Source of the DNA: Cephalotrichum gorgonifer
Lineage: Eukaryota; Ascomycota; Sordariomycetes; Microascales; Microascaceae
Direction of reading: 5' to 3'
DNA: 64,000 nt
NCBI GenBank assembly: GCA_900312665.1
Contig: ONZQ02000002.1
Coordinates: forward strand, 124,001-188,000
Of the stretch, positions 47,851-58,269 are shown one piece after another. A model generated the notes under the pieces. It saw only the letters and a list, made by a program, of their open reading frames with translations, was not told the origin of the DNA and did not search any database. A program made the position numbers and the translations under genes. Positions within the stretch are counted from its first letter, which is position 1. Each line of letters starts with the position of its first letter.

Positions 47851-50800
47851 TCACTGCAACATAGAGTCCAGGCTCTCCCCGAGCACGCCCTCGATCCCAA
47901 CGATCCACCTGTGCGTCTCCCTCTCGACAACCTCGTCGTCGTCGTCCTGTAGCTCGGAGATGTACGGCAGCATCTCGGGCAGCATAGCGAGCCACTCCTC
48001 GCCCAGCTTCTCCGTGAGCGCCTGCTGGCACTTGACGGCCGCGAGCCTCGTGTGCGCGTCCTCGGAGCGCAGCAGACGCAGGACGGACGTGTTCAGCGAT
48101 TTCTGATGGGCCTGTGACGACGAGGCGCGCGCGAGCTCCACCACGGCGGGCACGAGGCTCCCGGCCAGGTCTACAGCGCCCGCGTGGCGGAACTGCGCCA
48201 CAAGGACGGGGGAGAGTGTGTTGAAGTACGCAGGGCTCAGCCAGAACGAGTCCTCGTCGTTCTCGAAGCACTTGGCCAGCACGCCGAGGACAGTGTCCCA
48301 TAGGTCCTTCTGCTCGGGGACTGCGGGGTCCGCGGTGGTGAGAATCCGCACCGTGTCGTCGACGATGTAAGTTGCATAGCTAGTAACGATGCGGCCCAGC
48401 TGGCCGAAGAAGGCGTCAAGGAAGGAGTACACGCTCTGCGAGCGGCGCATACGGCCCTCGGCGTCCGAGGACGGGAGCGCGGTGGTCCACTCCACGAGGT
48501 GTGAGAAGATGGGCCGGAAAGTAGCGTCGTTGAGCTTGTGCACCATCTTGAGCGCGACGTCGTTCACCGCCGCCTCGATCTCCGAGACCTTGGCCGCCGC
48601 AGATGAGTTCAAAGCCCCCTTCTCGCACTCGAGGCGCCGGAAGTCAAACGCAGAGAGGAAGATAGCGGAGAGCGGCGTGATGTTCTTGCGCACAGTGGAC
48701 TCCCGGTGGGCGCCGATTGCTGTGCGGATGAGGTCGACGTATTCTCCAGTTGCCTAGCGGTAGTTAGTATTCGCGTTCTGTCAATCAGGGGAGGGGCAGA
48801 GGGAAGGGAGGAAGAGGAGGTGACTTACTGTAAACCCTGCACCGGCCGCTATGGACCAGCCGTGAGATAGACCCGTGAACACCGTCTTGGGATCAAGCCT
48901 TGTCGCCAAGCACTTGAGACAGGACCTCCGGCTCTCGTTGGACTCGTCGTCCAGTCCACCTTCGGCCGAGGCGTTGGAGATGCTAAGCAACTGCTCCAGG
49001 TACGCTCCGGAAACCATCTCGGGCATGTGCTGCGCCACCGTGAGCACAAAGTAGTAGCACGCATTGTGGAGCTGCGCGTCGGGCTCCTTGCCAGAGAGGC
49101 TCTCTCCGAGGTAGGTAATCGTGTACGAGAAGGCGCTGGGCAGGACGGGGATGACTGCGGGACCCAGGACACCGACGAGAGATGCGAGGCATAGAAGGGC
49201 CATGACGCGGAGCTGCTTGTCGGACTGGCCCAGGCAGTGCTCGCCCGCGATGATGGAGGCAGCTGCGGTAACAGCCTCCGGATCTCTCGTGCCGTACTTC
49301 TCGGCAATCTTGTCAACACACGCAACAGCGGTATGCTTGTATCGGATGTCCTCGGAGTCACGGATCGCAGCCGTAAGCTGGGGTAGGAACCCGAGAAGCA
49401 CAGTCCGAGAGCCCATGTCCGTGCTGCTCTCGAGGTTCACCCTCGTCTCCAGGGCCTTGAGGACCTTCTGGCGGAGGCCTAGGTCAGGGCGATCTAGTAG
49501 GTTCTCAACCGCCTTGATGAACTCGCCAATGGTGAGGAGGTTTAGGAGGTTCGCGAGCGACTCCCCGCATAGCGCGAACAGGTCCTTGTTCGACCTGACA
49601 ACATCCGCTAGCGACAAGACGCTCTCAAGGAGCCCGGCGTACAGCTCGCGCACCTCCGCGGCTTGCATGTCATCCTGCTCCGTAAGCTTCCTGACTTGGT
49701 TCTTCAACCTCCGGCTCGAAAGGAGGGCGGGGAGGGCCGAGAGCTGGCTGAGAGCGGCATCCTGCGCCGCCTGGGGGTCAAGCTTGCTGTTCGCGGGTCT
49801 CAGGATCGCACTCGCAAGGTTCGGCGGGGGTTTGAACAGGTCAGCGATGAGGTGGACAAGTTTCAAGCTGGCTTCTAGCTGGGTCTTGACGTTGTGGCGA
49901 TCAAGGAGCTCGGTTACGAAAGCGAGGACTCCCTCGGTGGGACCCTGCTTCTCGACAAGGAGAGCAATGACTGCGAATAGGAACTCGTCCGCCCCAAGGG
50001 TCTCGATCAGCGACATGAAGATGCCGAATCGGCGATGAGACGGGATATGCTCGTAGGACGACGTGAAGCTCAGGAGGAGCTCCGACGATGCAGCCACGAC
50101 GTTCTTCTTCCCCTTCCGGAGAGTCTCAAGCAGCGGGGGTACGACCTCCTTGATGACCTGGTTGACCACGTGCGCCGAGTAGTCATCGCTCTGCCTCACC
50201 ACCGATACACCCATGAACGTGAAGATTGGCATAACGCAGTGGATGACGACGTCAGGCGCCGTGGTTGCCAGGCGGGCAATGAGAAGGAGCGCGGCGTTTT
50301 GCACGATCGGGCTCGAGGACTTCTGGATGCAGTTAACAAGCAAGTCTCCGTACCCATCAGAGGTGGTGATCTTGAGCTCCCGGTTAGCCTTGTATGCCGG
50401 GAGCATTTCGAGCAGACTCGTCAGTACGACGTTCTGCAAGTACCCCAGATCCGATCCAACGGTGGAGCGGAAGGACTGGAGCTTGGCCAGCGTAGCGAAG
50501 AGAGCCGGGAGAAGATCGGCATGGGCGGCCGGGTCGGATGACTCGACAAGCTGGAGGATAAAGGTCGCCTTCCTCAGGGCCATGGTCACCTCCGGCCCCC
50601 CGTGGACCGGTGCGCCACGGTCAGACTCACCGCTCACCCGACGCCGCTTGTTGGGCGGCGAGTCAGCCGGTTCCATCCGGATTGATTCAAGGAAGTGCGA
50701 AAGGATTTCCGTAGTCAGCTCCACATTCCGCAGAAGCTCGGCGGCCTCGGTGGTCGACGTATTCGGGGTCTCTTCGGGGTTGGTGGTGGGATTAAGCGCA

Positions 50801-53383
50801 AGGTCGAGCATTTGACTCGCGATGGTGGACTTATTCTCGGGCTTCATCGCAGACCACATCTTTCGAAGTCGCTCGAATATGGCATCGGTGAGTTCATCTC
50901 GGTTGTCGTCCTCCCTGCTAGCAATCTTGACTAACTCCTGTAGGCCGGCAGCGTCATTTGCAATCGTGATGTTGACAAATCTCTCGTTGAGCTCAGTTTG
51001 GTCGACACGCTCTCGCCGAGACAGCTCAGACGCCTTCTCGGCCGATAGGCCGGCCCACCACGTAAGGGCGGGAAGGAGAAGCTGGGTTCGGTTGGTGCTA
51101 CCGACCGACCTAACACGAGCTAGTGCCTTCAAAAGCCTCTCCTTAACAAGGAGGAAGGGCGTACGCAGAACGCTGCTTGACAGCATTCGGAAGAAAGCCA
51201 GCCTTGCCGACTGGGAAAGGCGTCCCTTGGGTTCGTCTTCGTCTGCAGACTTCGACTTAGAAGAGCCGATGGCAGACTCAATAATTGAACAGATATGGTC
51301 TTGGTGCATCACACATTCCTCAAGGCCGGGGAGAAGGGCGGACTGAAGAATCTTAACGGCTACCTCGGTGCTCAGGGTCTCCCAGCCCTGAGCACTGGGA
51401 TACAGCTGCTTCTCCGCCCATACCGCCATGGTGACGCCCTTGGCCTTGGCAGGGTAGAAGCTCGCCAGTACGGCGAAGAAGTCGGCCGCCGCCCGGCGGA
51501 CCTTCTTGGACGGATCACCAAGCGCCGCGATGACATAGGGGAAGAGGCCCTGGAAGTCGTGAGTTTTTTCACAGGACTTTAACCGATTCTTCGCCATGTC
51601 CAAGGCGGTTGCCTTGGCAAGCACGGGATACGGACCGCACCAAATGCGGACAAAGAAGGCGAAATATGTCGGGTTGACAGAGGCTTGCTCTTGTGAAAGA
51701 ACGGGTAGTGCCTCAAATTCCTGGAGCCGCGTCTCGGGCGAGTCGTCGACAATGGCCCGCAGATACACCTGGCTCATCTCTTGGAACGCATCCCCTGCCT
51801 CACTGCCGAGGTTGTTTGCCAGACCGTCTGATAATTTAGTCAGGCGCTTCATGGCCTCGTCCAAGGCCTCCTGGGGAGTCTCTATGGCAGCCTCAGTGTC
51901 CATGGCGTCGCCCGTCTCGGTGAGAATTTTCCTAGGCCTGAGAGACAGGTCTAGCCTCATCTCAAGCGCTTCCATGTCAAAGTCAACCTCGGCGATTGCA
52001 TCTTGGATGATATCGCCGCACTCTCCCGGGTCCTGAGAAAGCTGGACGAGGAGGGTACCGAGCTCCTTCCTGACACTTCCCGACTCATCGACCTCAGCGG
52101 TGAGATTGGTCCCGATGAGCAGTAGGGCCTTGAAGAGAACGGACGTCTGCTTCGGAGTCAAGACATTCGCGCGCAGGAGGGCGGCAACCAGCGGCAGTCC
52201 CCGAGCACAGCCCTTCCTCGAAGCCCTGTCGATCATCGCCAGGCAGAGCCCGTTGGCGAGCCTATCGACGCTCCATTCACGACCCACCTCGACCAGGTGC
52301 CTCTCGACGTCGGGGATTTTCAGAAGGGCCTTGGCGATTTTTCCAGACACCTGTTTGGCCGACCTGTGCTGAGCTAGAATAGAGAGACAGACCAGGCCCG
52401 GGCGCGCGGTTTCGCCGGTCCATCCGAGGGCGAGCTGCTCCATGAATGCGGAAACAGCGGCATCGCCGAGGTCGCCCTTGGACACGAAAACGGACAGGGC
52501 CATGTAGGCGGCGACCTGGGCCTGGGGGACCTTCTTCATCATTAGGGCCTCGCTGAAGATGGGTCCTAGTAGGTGCAGCAGGGTTTGATCATTGTCAAGC
52601 TGGACCGCCTTGCGGCCGGACCTATTCTTGTCGACAAGCCCGTTGACGGCCTCGGTCATGAGACCTCCCCAGAAGGATACCAGGGCCTGGTAGTGCTGCT
52701 TGGCCCGGCAGGACTCGAGGGTATATTCGGAAATGGAGGCGAGGAATCGTGGCTGGTTTATCGCTTGCAGGACGAGGGCTGCGCGTGGGGGCGAACTGAG
52801 CGATCGGATGTAGGGCTGGAGGAAGCGGTACTCGTCGGGGATCTTGGACGGGAGGATGGATAGGAGGGTGACGAATACGGGGAGTGTGTGGTAAGGGAGG
52901 AAGGTCGTCAAAAGGAAGGAGGTGTTAAACTCGTGAGTCCTGGACGTGCGTAAGTCTCTACTCAGCTACTCGGCACGAGGTACAGTGCACTTGGAGGGTC
53001 ACTCACCTGAAGCGTCGGATAAGCCACTCGATGGACTTGATGGCAGGCATCAGGCGCACGCGGCTCCCTACGAGGCGGAGGAAGGACTCGATCTGCCTAT
53101 CGAGCTCGGCATTCTCGGCCTCGGTGAGCTGGGCCCTGTCCTCGGACTGACTCTGTTCGCTGAAGAGGGTAGCCCGGAATGGGGCGAAGCGGCTGTCGAG
53201 GCCGCACAGCTCCTCGAAGCCATCGTAGCAGACGGGGTATAGGGTCTGGAAGCTCTGTGTCGCGGCAACCTTGGGTTCCCAGATCAGGGACTTGGAATGA
53301 GCGGCCTTTTGGGCTTTCGCATTCAGAGTGGTGGTGGACTTTGAGGCGATCTGCGCCAGCTGCTTGGCGAGAGTGGTAGACAT
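47851..53383 (-). CDS. UTP10: U3 snoRNP component Utp10 (HEATR1 orthologue)
   Basis: Model: complement(join(47851..48753, 48829..52939, 53007..53383)), 1796 aa, the length expected for Utp10. It is a t-UTP member of the small-subunit processome, needed for rDNA transcription and early 18S rRNA processing in the nucleolus. The N-terminus is diagnostic: TTLAKQLAQIASKS, then AHSKSLIWEPKVAATQSFQTLYP, then LFSEQSQSEDR and SIEWLIRRF, spliced into HEFNTSFLLTTFLPYH. The body is continuous HEAT-like helical repeats. A linker with a basic PPNKRRRVSGESD patch lies near the middle. The C-terminal BP28CT-type domain (roughly the last 250 residues) includes MLPYISELQDDDDEVVERE. The intron at 48754-48828 has a canonical TACTAAC branch point. 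Several long antisense frames here are shadows. It is divergent from THI6. Confidence 0.97.
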
Positions 53384-54393
53384 TTCTGCTGAGTTGCTTG
53401 ATTGTCGAACTAACAAGACTCGACGGGCATTGTTGGTCGGGGGTATAGAATTATACCGGTTTGGGAGGATAGGACGCCAACAATGTCTGGGCCTCGGGAT
53501 GCTGGCTCGTGGATCTTGTCGGCGTCTGTGTCCGTGTCGGTGCCTGTGTCGAGAATTCGGCCAGAAAAAAATATTTTGAAGTTTAGTCCCAAAGTTTTCC
53601 CGCCATCCCACTGTAGTGGGACCCAACGCTCGAACTGCAACTACATTGATGTATAGCACCCCCCACCATGCTAGAAGTGGGGCCTTGGTGCAGGGGTCCT
53701 CCTTCCGCCCTGGGATGACTTATGTCATCGCAGCCAGTCACAGGGCGGACTTCTGGTTGTGGCAGGCAGGCGCATTTGTGAATCAACCAGTCGACCGGGT
53801 TTTTTTTTTTTTTTTTTAGGGGGGGGGGGGGGGGGGAGCTCTGTATCATAGTCTTGTACACTCATAGTGACACTTGTTTCTGTTTCTGGGGAGGCAAGTG
53901 CATTTGTCAATCCAGGTGCCAATATTGGGCGCTAAAATACTTGTACTTCCTAACATTGAACCATGGTCGGTCTTTCCACTTACAGCCCCTCCGGAACTTC
54001 GTGATCATGACAACTTCTCAAGCCTCTCCTTGATTCCAGTCGGCGCTTCTCTCCCTCTTCATCTGCCCCCGGTGATCTAGGCGCAAACTTCCATCCCGGG
54101 TCTTTCTTTATCTTGAATCCCATTACGAAGAGACTTTATTAGAATAGTCCGGGCCGGGTCGGCGCAGACCTCCGACCTCCGATCTAGGCCATACAATGCC
54201 ATGATCCACCATCCGCCCCGCTTCGGGCCATAACTAGATAATTTATTTCATCACTCTTTTCTCAAATCGCGCAGCCAGCGCTTACTCACCACTCACTCAC
54301 TCATATCCACCCACTACGAGTGCGAGTACGAGTACGAGCACCCTCATCGTCATACTTGCTCCTTAACCGCAATCCACTCCCCCGACCCCGAAA
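53384..54393. promoter_or_regulatory. Divergent promoter region, UTP10 and THI6
   Basis: About 1 kb between head-to-head genes, with no coding region. It contains the T18-A-G18 tract, a pair of similar segments on either side of that tract, and TACGAG-type words just before THI6 (54314-54340). I found no sequence resembling a TPP riboswitch aptamer in the THI6 leader. Confidence 0.5.
53800..53836. repeat. Homopolymer pair T18-A-G18
   Basis: Eighteen T (53800-53817), one A, then eighteen G (53819-53836). It is the longest homopolymer structure in the window. Exact run lengths are prone to sequencing error. The G-run could form a quadruplex only between molecules or with slippage, since it has no spaced tracts. 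Confidence 0.9.
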
Positions 54394-56411
54394 ATGCCGA
54401 AACCCACAGTCGACTACTCCCTCTACCTCGTCACCGACTCCACCCCCGCCATCCTCGGCGACAGGTCCCTGGTCACCGTCGTCGAGGCCGCGCTTCAAGG
54501 TGGAGTCACAGTGGTACAGTACCGCGACAAGACAAGCGACACGGGAGTTCTGGTGTCGACGGCGCGCGAGCTGCATGCGCTGACGAGGAGATTTGGTGTG
54601 CCGCTGTTGATCAATGACCGCGTGGATGTTGCGTTGGCGGTGGGGTGCGAGGGCGTGCACATCGGCCAGGATGATATGGGTTCGTCCGTCCTCCAGCAGC
54701 TTCCCTCTCATCCTGTTCTCTTATGCCAGCTTCAGATTTATGACCTTGTTTGACCACATGATGAGACGAGTTATCGGAAGTGAGATGGTGCTAATATGAC
54801 TTAACCATGTGTAGACCTCCCCACTGCAAGGAAACTTCTAGGTGACGACAAGATCATAGGCGTGTCCGCCTCCACTGCTGAGGAGGCCCTCAGGGCATGC
54901 GAGCAAGGCGCAGACTACTTGGGCATCGGCGCCGTCTTTTCCACTGCCACGTAGTTTCCCCCTCCCCCGGCCCTCCCCCACGCTCGTCTGCGCCTAGAAC
55001 TAACGGGCCCCCTCAGGAAAACGAATACGAAAAACATTCTCGGTCCATTGGGTCTCCGCCAAATCCTCGCCTCCCTCTGCCGCTCCAGCCTCCCGAACGC
55101 AAAAGCCGTGAAGACGGTGTGTATCGGCGGCGTTAACGCCCATAACCTCCAGCGCATCATCTACCAGTCCACTGCCGACGCCACCGAGGACACCAGGAAG
55201 TCGATCGATGGCGTGGCGATAGTGAGCGCCATTATCGGCGCCAAAGATCCCGAGAAGGAAGCCGCGAATCTCCTCCAGCTTGTCAAGTCCCCGCCCGCCT
55301 TTGTAGTCAGGGGCCAGGGGGCCAAGGGCGCCGGTGTGGGGGAGGTGAAGGAGATTCTGGCGCTGGGCGGGGACGTCATCTCTGCGGTGGACTCTAAGAC
55401 ACCGCTATCACATAACATGACCAACCTGGTACGTTCATGTATCTCCTAGAGTATGGCGGGGAGGGGTGAAGCAAATAGCTAACACATGACCAGGTCGTAC
55501 AAAACTTCGCAGCGAACGTGGCGCTTGCGGTCGGCGCATCTCCCATCATGGCTAACTACGGAGAGGAAGCTGCCGACCTGGCAGGGCTAGGCGGTGCTCT
55601 CGTGGTCAACATGGGGACCGTCACGCCCGAGGGACTTGATAACTATGCCAAGGCGCTGAAGGCTTACAACCTCGCCGGTGGGCCTGTAGTCTACGACCCT
55701 GTTGGGTAAGTCCCTCCCCCTGCCTTCCCCCCCTCCCGTGCCCCCACTTCCCCTTCATCACCATCTACCTAACAAGCTGGACGATAAAAGGGGGGTGGGA
55801 TGGGCGGTTCTGGCTACTTGCGTACGGATGCTAACAAGAACTCCAGGGCCGGCGCGACGTCCATCCGACGCGGCGCTGTGAGGAGCATCATGAACTCGGG
55901 CTACCTCGACGTAATCAAGGGCAACGAGGGCGAGATCCTCGCTGTGTCCTCCATCTCGCAGCCATCCTCTTCCAAGCTCGCCCAGCAGCGTGGCGTTGAC
56001 TCCACAGCGACACTCTCGACGGAGGAGAAGGCGGCTATCGTGTCATCTCTCGCGCGAAGCGAGCGCAACATCGTAGTGATGACGGGCAAGGTCGACGTGG
56101 TGTCGGATGGAACGAGGACGTTCGCCGTGGAGAACGGGCACGAGATGATGGGCGGGGTGACGGGAACGGGATGTGTGCTTGGCACGATGGTATCGGCATT
56201 CGTGGCGGCGTACGAGGGGGACAGGCTAGCAGCAGTACTTACTGCGTTAGTGATGTTTGGCATCGCGGGGGAGAGGGCCGCGGCCGCAGTTGCGGGGCCC
56301 GGGTCGTTCGTACCGATGTTCCTTGACGAGCTGTACAAGCTGCGCCGGGAGAGTGCCGCGGGGGGTGTAGGGTGGTTGGAGGCGGCGAGAGTGACGAGGG
56401 TGCAAGGGTGA
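54394..56411 (+). CDS. THI6: Bifunctional thiamine-phosphate synthase / hydroxyethylthiazole kinase
   Basis: Model: join(54394..54679, 54815..54950, 55017..55428, 55494..55705, 55847..56411), 536 aa, near the yeast Thi6 length. The N-terminal half (about 1-240) is a ThiE TIM barrel joining HMP-PP and HET-P to thiamine phosphate: VVQYRDK at 40-46, LLINDRVDVA at 71-80, GVHIGQDDMD at 87-96, then GVSASTAEEA, GADYLGIGAVFSTATK and VCIGGVNAHN. The C-terminal half (about 255-536) is a ThiM-type thiazole kinase: LSHNMTNLVVQNFAANVALA, YDPVGAGATSIRR, IKGNEGEI, and GGVTGTGCVLG carrying the catalytic Cys458 and anion hole. All key motifs are intact. The exon 1 donor is GTTCGT, the same unusual hexamer as in POB3 intron 2. 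Fungal thiamine genes are commonly thiamine-repressed; no element is visible here. Confidence 0.96.
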
Positions 56412-57125
56412 CGCAGGTGTAAGCGAGAAGAGGGTCCAAATAAGAAAAGGTGTAGGCAAGGAGAAAGTGTAATTAAGAATACGGTGTAAGCGAGACGAGG
56501 GCGCAACCGTGAAGCCGGTGAAGGTGCCAGCAAGGAAAGCATGCATTGCATGGCCGACAGATGCTTGGAAACCAGCTGTTAACAACCCGTTACGTTACCA
56601 ATTCCAAATAATTCTTACCATTGAGGCTCCCTCCAATGCCTAACCCATCCATCCATCTGCATAACCTCACACCCCGTCACACCCCCCCTGTTCACCGCCA
56701 AACTCCGAAAACCCACCGACTCCTGCTGCCCCGCCCCCGCACCCCCCTCCCAAATGTTCCCCCTTTCCTCCCCACCAACACACCCCGCACCAATCGGTGC
56801 TTTCGTCTTGAGGGATACAAGTACCCGGACTGCCGATCCAGGAGTGCCACAACTGGAAAGCTGAATGTCATCACTCTCCTCCTACCCCCCCCCCCCCCAA
56901 ACTCCAAAACAAATATTCAATCTTTCCTTACCATTGCGAACTCTCCTCGTACTCAAGGGCTCCCAACCTTTCGTTTTTAGCCCCCTTCTGTTTTCGGTTA
57001 CATCAGAAAGTCTTCCCGAACCCCCGACTTCCCTTCCCAGTGAAGGAAATATACAACTCACTCTCTCTCTCTCTCCTCCATATATTCCCGCCCGCGTAGA
57101 TTACGACGGGAGAGAAAATCTCAGA
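56412..57125. other. THI6 3' region and isochorismatase-gene promoter
   Basis: A 714-bp spacer, C-rich in its second half, with a 14-base C-run at 56885-56898 and a CT dinucleotide run near 57060-57075. No coding region recognised. Confidence 0.5.
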
Positions 57126-57995
57126 ATGGCTACCGCGACTCCCTCACGCCGCATCGGTAAGGCCTTCCTACAATGTTACCTTCTTTTTCCCCCACCTTCT
57201 CTCTGTGTCATAGCCGCTAATGAGCCCTCTTGGACGCGAAATAGAGCGGCCCGTCCTGTTGTATGCGCTTCCCGTATACGAGTAACTTGTACTCGGCCCT
57301 CCCCCCCGGTCCAATCCCCCGTTCTCGGGACGCTGACATCACCTAGCGTCTGCGACCTGCAGGAGAAATTCCGACCTGCAGTCCACGCGTTTGACGAGAT
57401 GTGTGTCTCAACCTCCATTCTCCATGATCTTCCCCCTCCTTTTCCCCTTTCTCTCCCCCCCCTCCCCCTTCTCTCACACAGCTGCTAACCATCCCCACCC
57501 AACAGCATCCTCACAACCCGAAAGCTCCTCCGCTTCGCAGAGGCCCTCTCCATCCCCGTAAAGACCACAACACAGAATGCCGCCCGCCTAGGCCCCACCG
57601 TCCCTGAGCTCGACTGTCCCGCCCCCCATATTGACAAGACCGCCTTCTCCATGTTCATACCCCCCCTGTCAACCTCCCTGGCCCCGAACTCCTCCGTCGC
57701 CATCGTGGGCATCGAGACGCACATCTGTGTTACGCAGACGGCCCTCGACCTCCTGGCCGCGGGCCACAAGGTGTACGTCATCGCTGACGGCGTGGGAAGC
57801 TGCAACAGGGAGGAGGTGCCACTCGCCCTGCAGAGGCTGACCGCCGCCGGGGTCATCGTGACGAGTAGTGAGGGGTGGATGTACGAGGTCATGGGGGACG
57901 CCGCGATACCCGAGTTCAAGAGCGTCATTAAAATCGTCAAGGAGACCGGGGCTGATACCAAGACGGCCCTGAAGGCTCTCCTGCCAAGGATTTAA
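57126..57995 (+). CDS. Isochorismatase-family cysteine hydrolase (ISOC1/2-like)
   Basis: Model: join(57126..57156, 57245..57260, 57347..57400, 57506..57995), 196 aa. The family triad is intact: Asp19 in FVCDLQEKFR, Lys78 in HIDKTAFSMF and Cys108 in GIETHICVTQTALDL, with the usual cis-peptide segment before the Cys. The compact length without extra domains resembles the eukaryotic ISOC1/ISOC2 branch rather than true isochorismatases, so the natural substrate is unknown. Localisation is probably cytosolic or mitochondrial; there is no signal peptide. Exon 2 is a 16-nt microexon encoding ERPVLF with split codons at both ends. Without it the first strand and Asp19 would be out of frame. A TACGAG/ACTTGTAC word pair lies in intron 2. 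The neighbour THI6 is unrelated in pathway. Confidence 0.92.
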
Positions 57996-58269
57996 GGGGG
58001 CTGATGAGGGAGAAACAGGGTACGTACCCAGGGACGACGGATATAGAATGTGTACAGTTATGGTAAATTCGCGACTGGATTCCGTGCCATTGATATGTCA
58101 TGATTGTATTCGTATTGATTCCTCCTGCCCGGATGCCCTCTAACCGAGCTCCGAGATACCTAAAGGACAAAAAGACTGCCTCGTGCCTTGCACTTTTCCA
58201 TCACCATCTAAACGCACAGGCCTAGTTCATTGCTGATGGAAACCCCGCGGCAGGACGTAAACTCATAGC

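Noticed and set aside
49121..50038. 305-codon plus-strand frame opposite UTP10
   Set aside because: It lies wholly within UTP10 and is Ser/Arg-rich without domains, a typical antisense shadow.
54300..54393. TPP riboswitch in the THI6 leader
   Set aside because: No aptamer-like conserved blocks were visible, and in fungi these riboswitches are usually in THI4 and NMT1-type genes.
54680..54814. Possible box C/D snoRNA in THI6 intron 1
   Set aside because: A C-box-like ATGATGA is present near 54757, but no D box or terminal stem was found.
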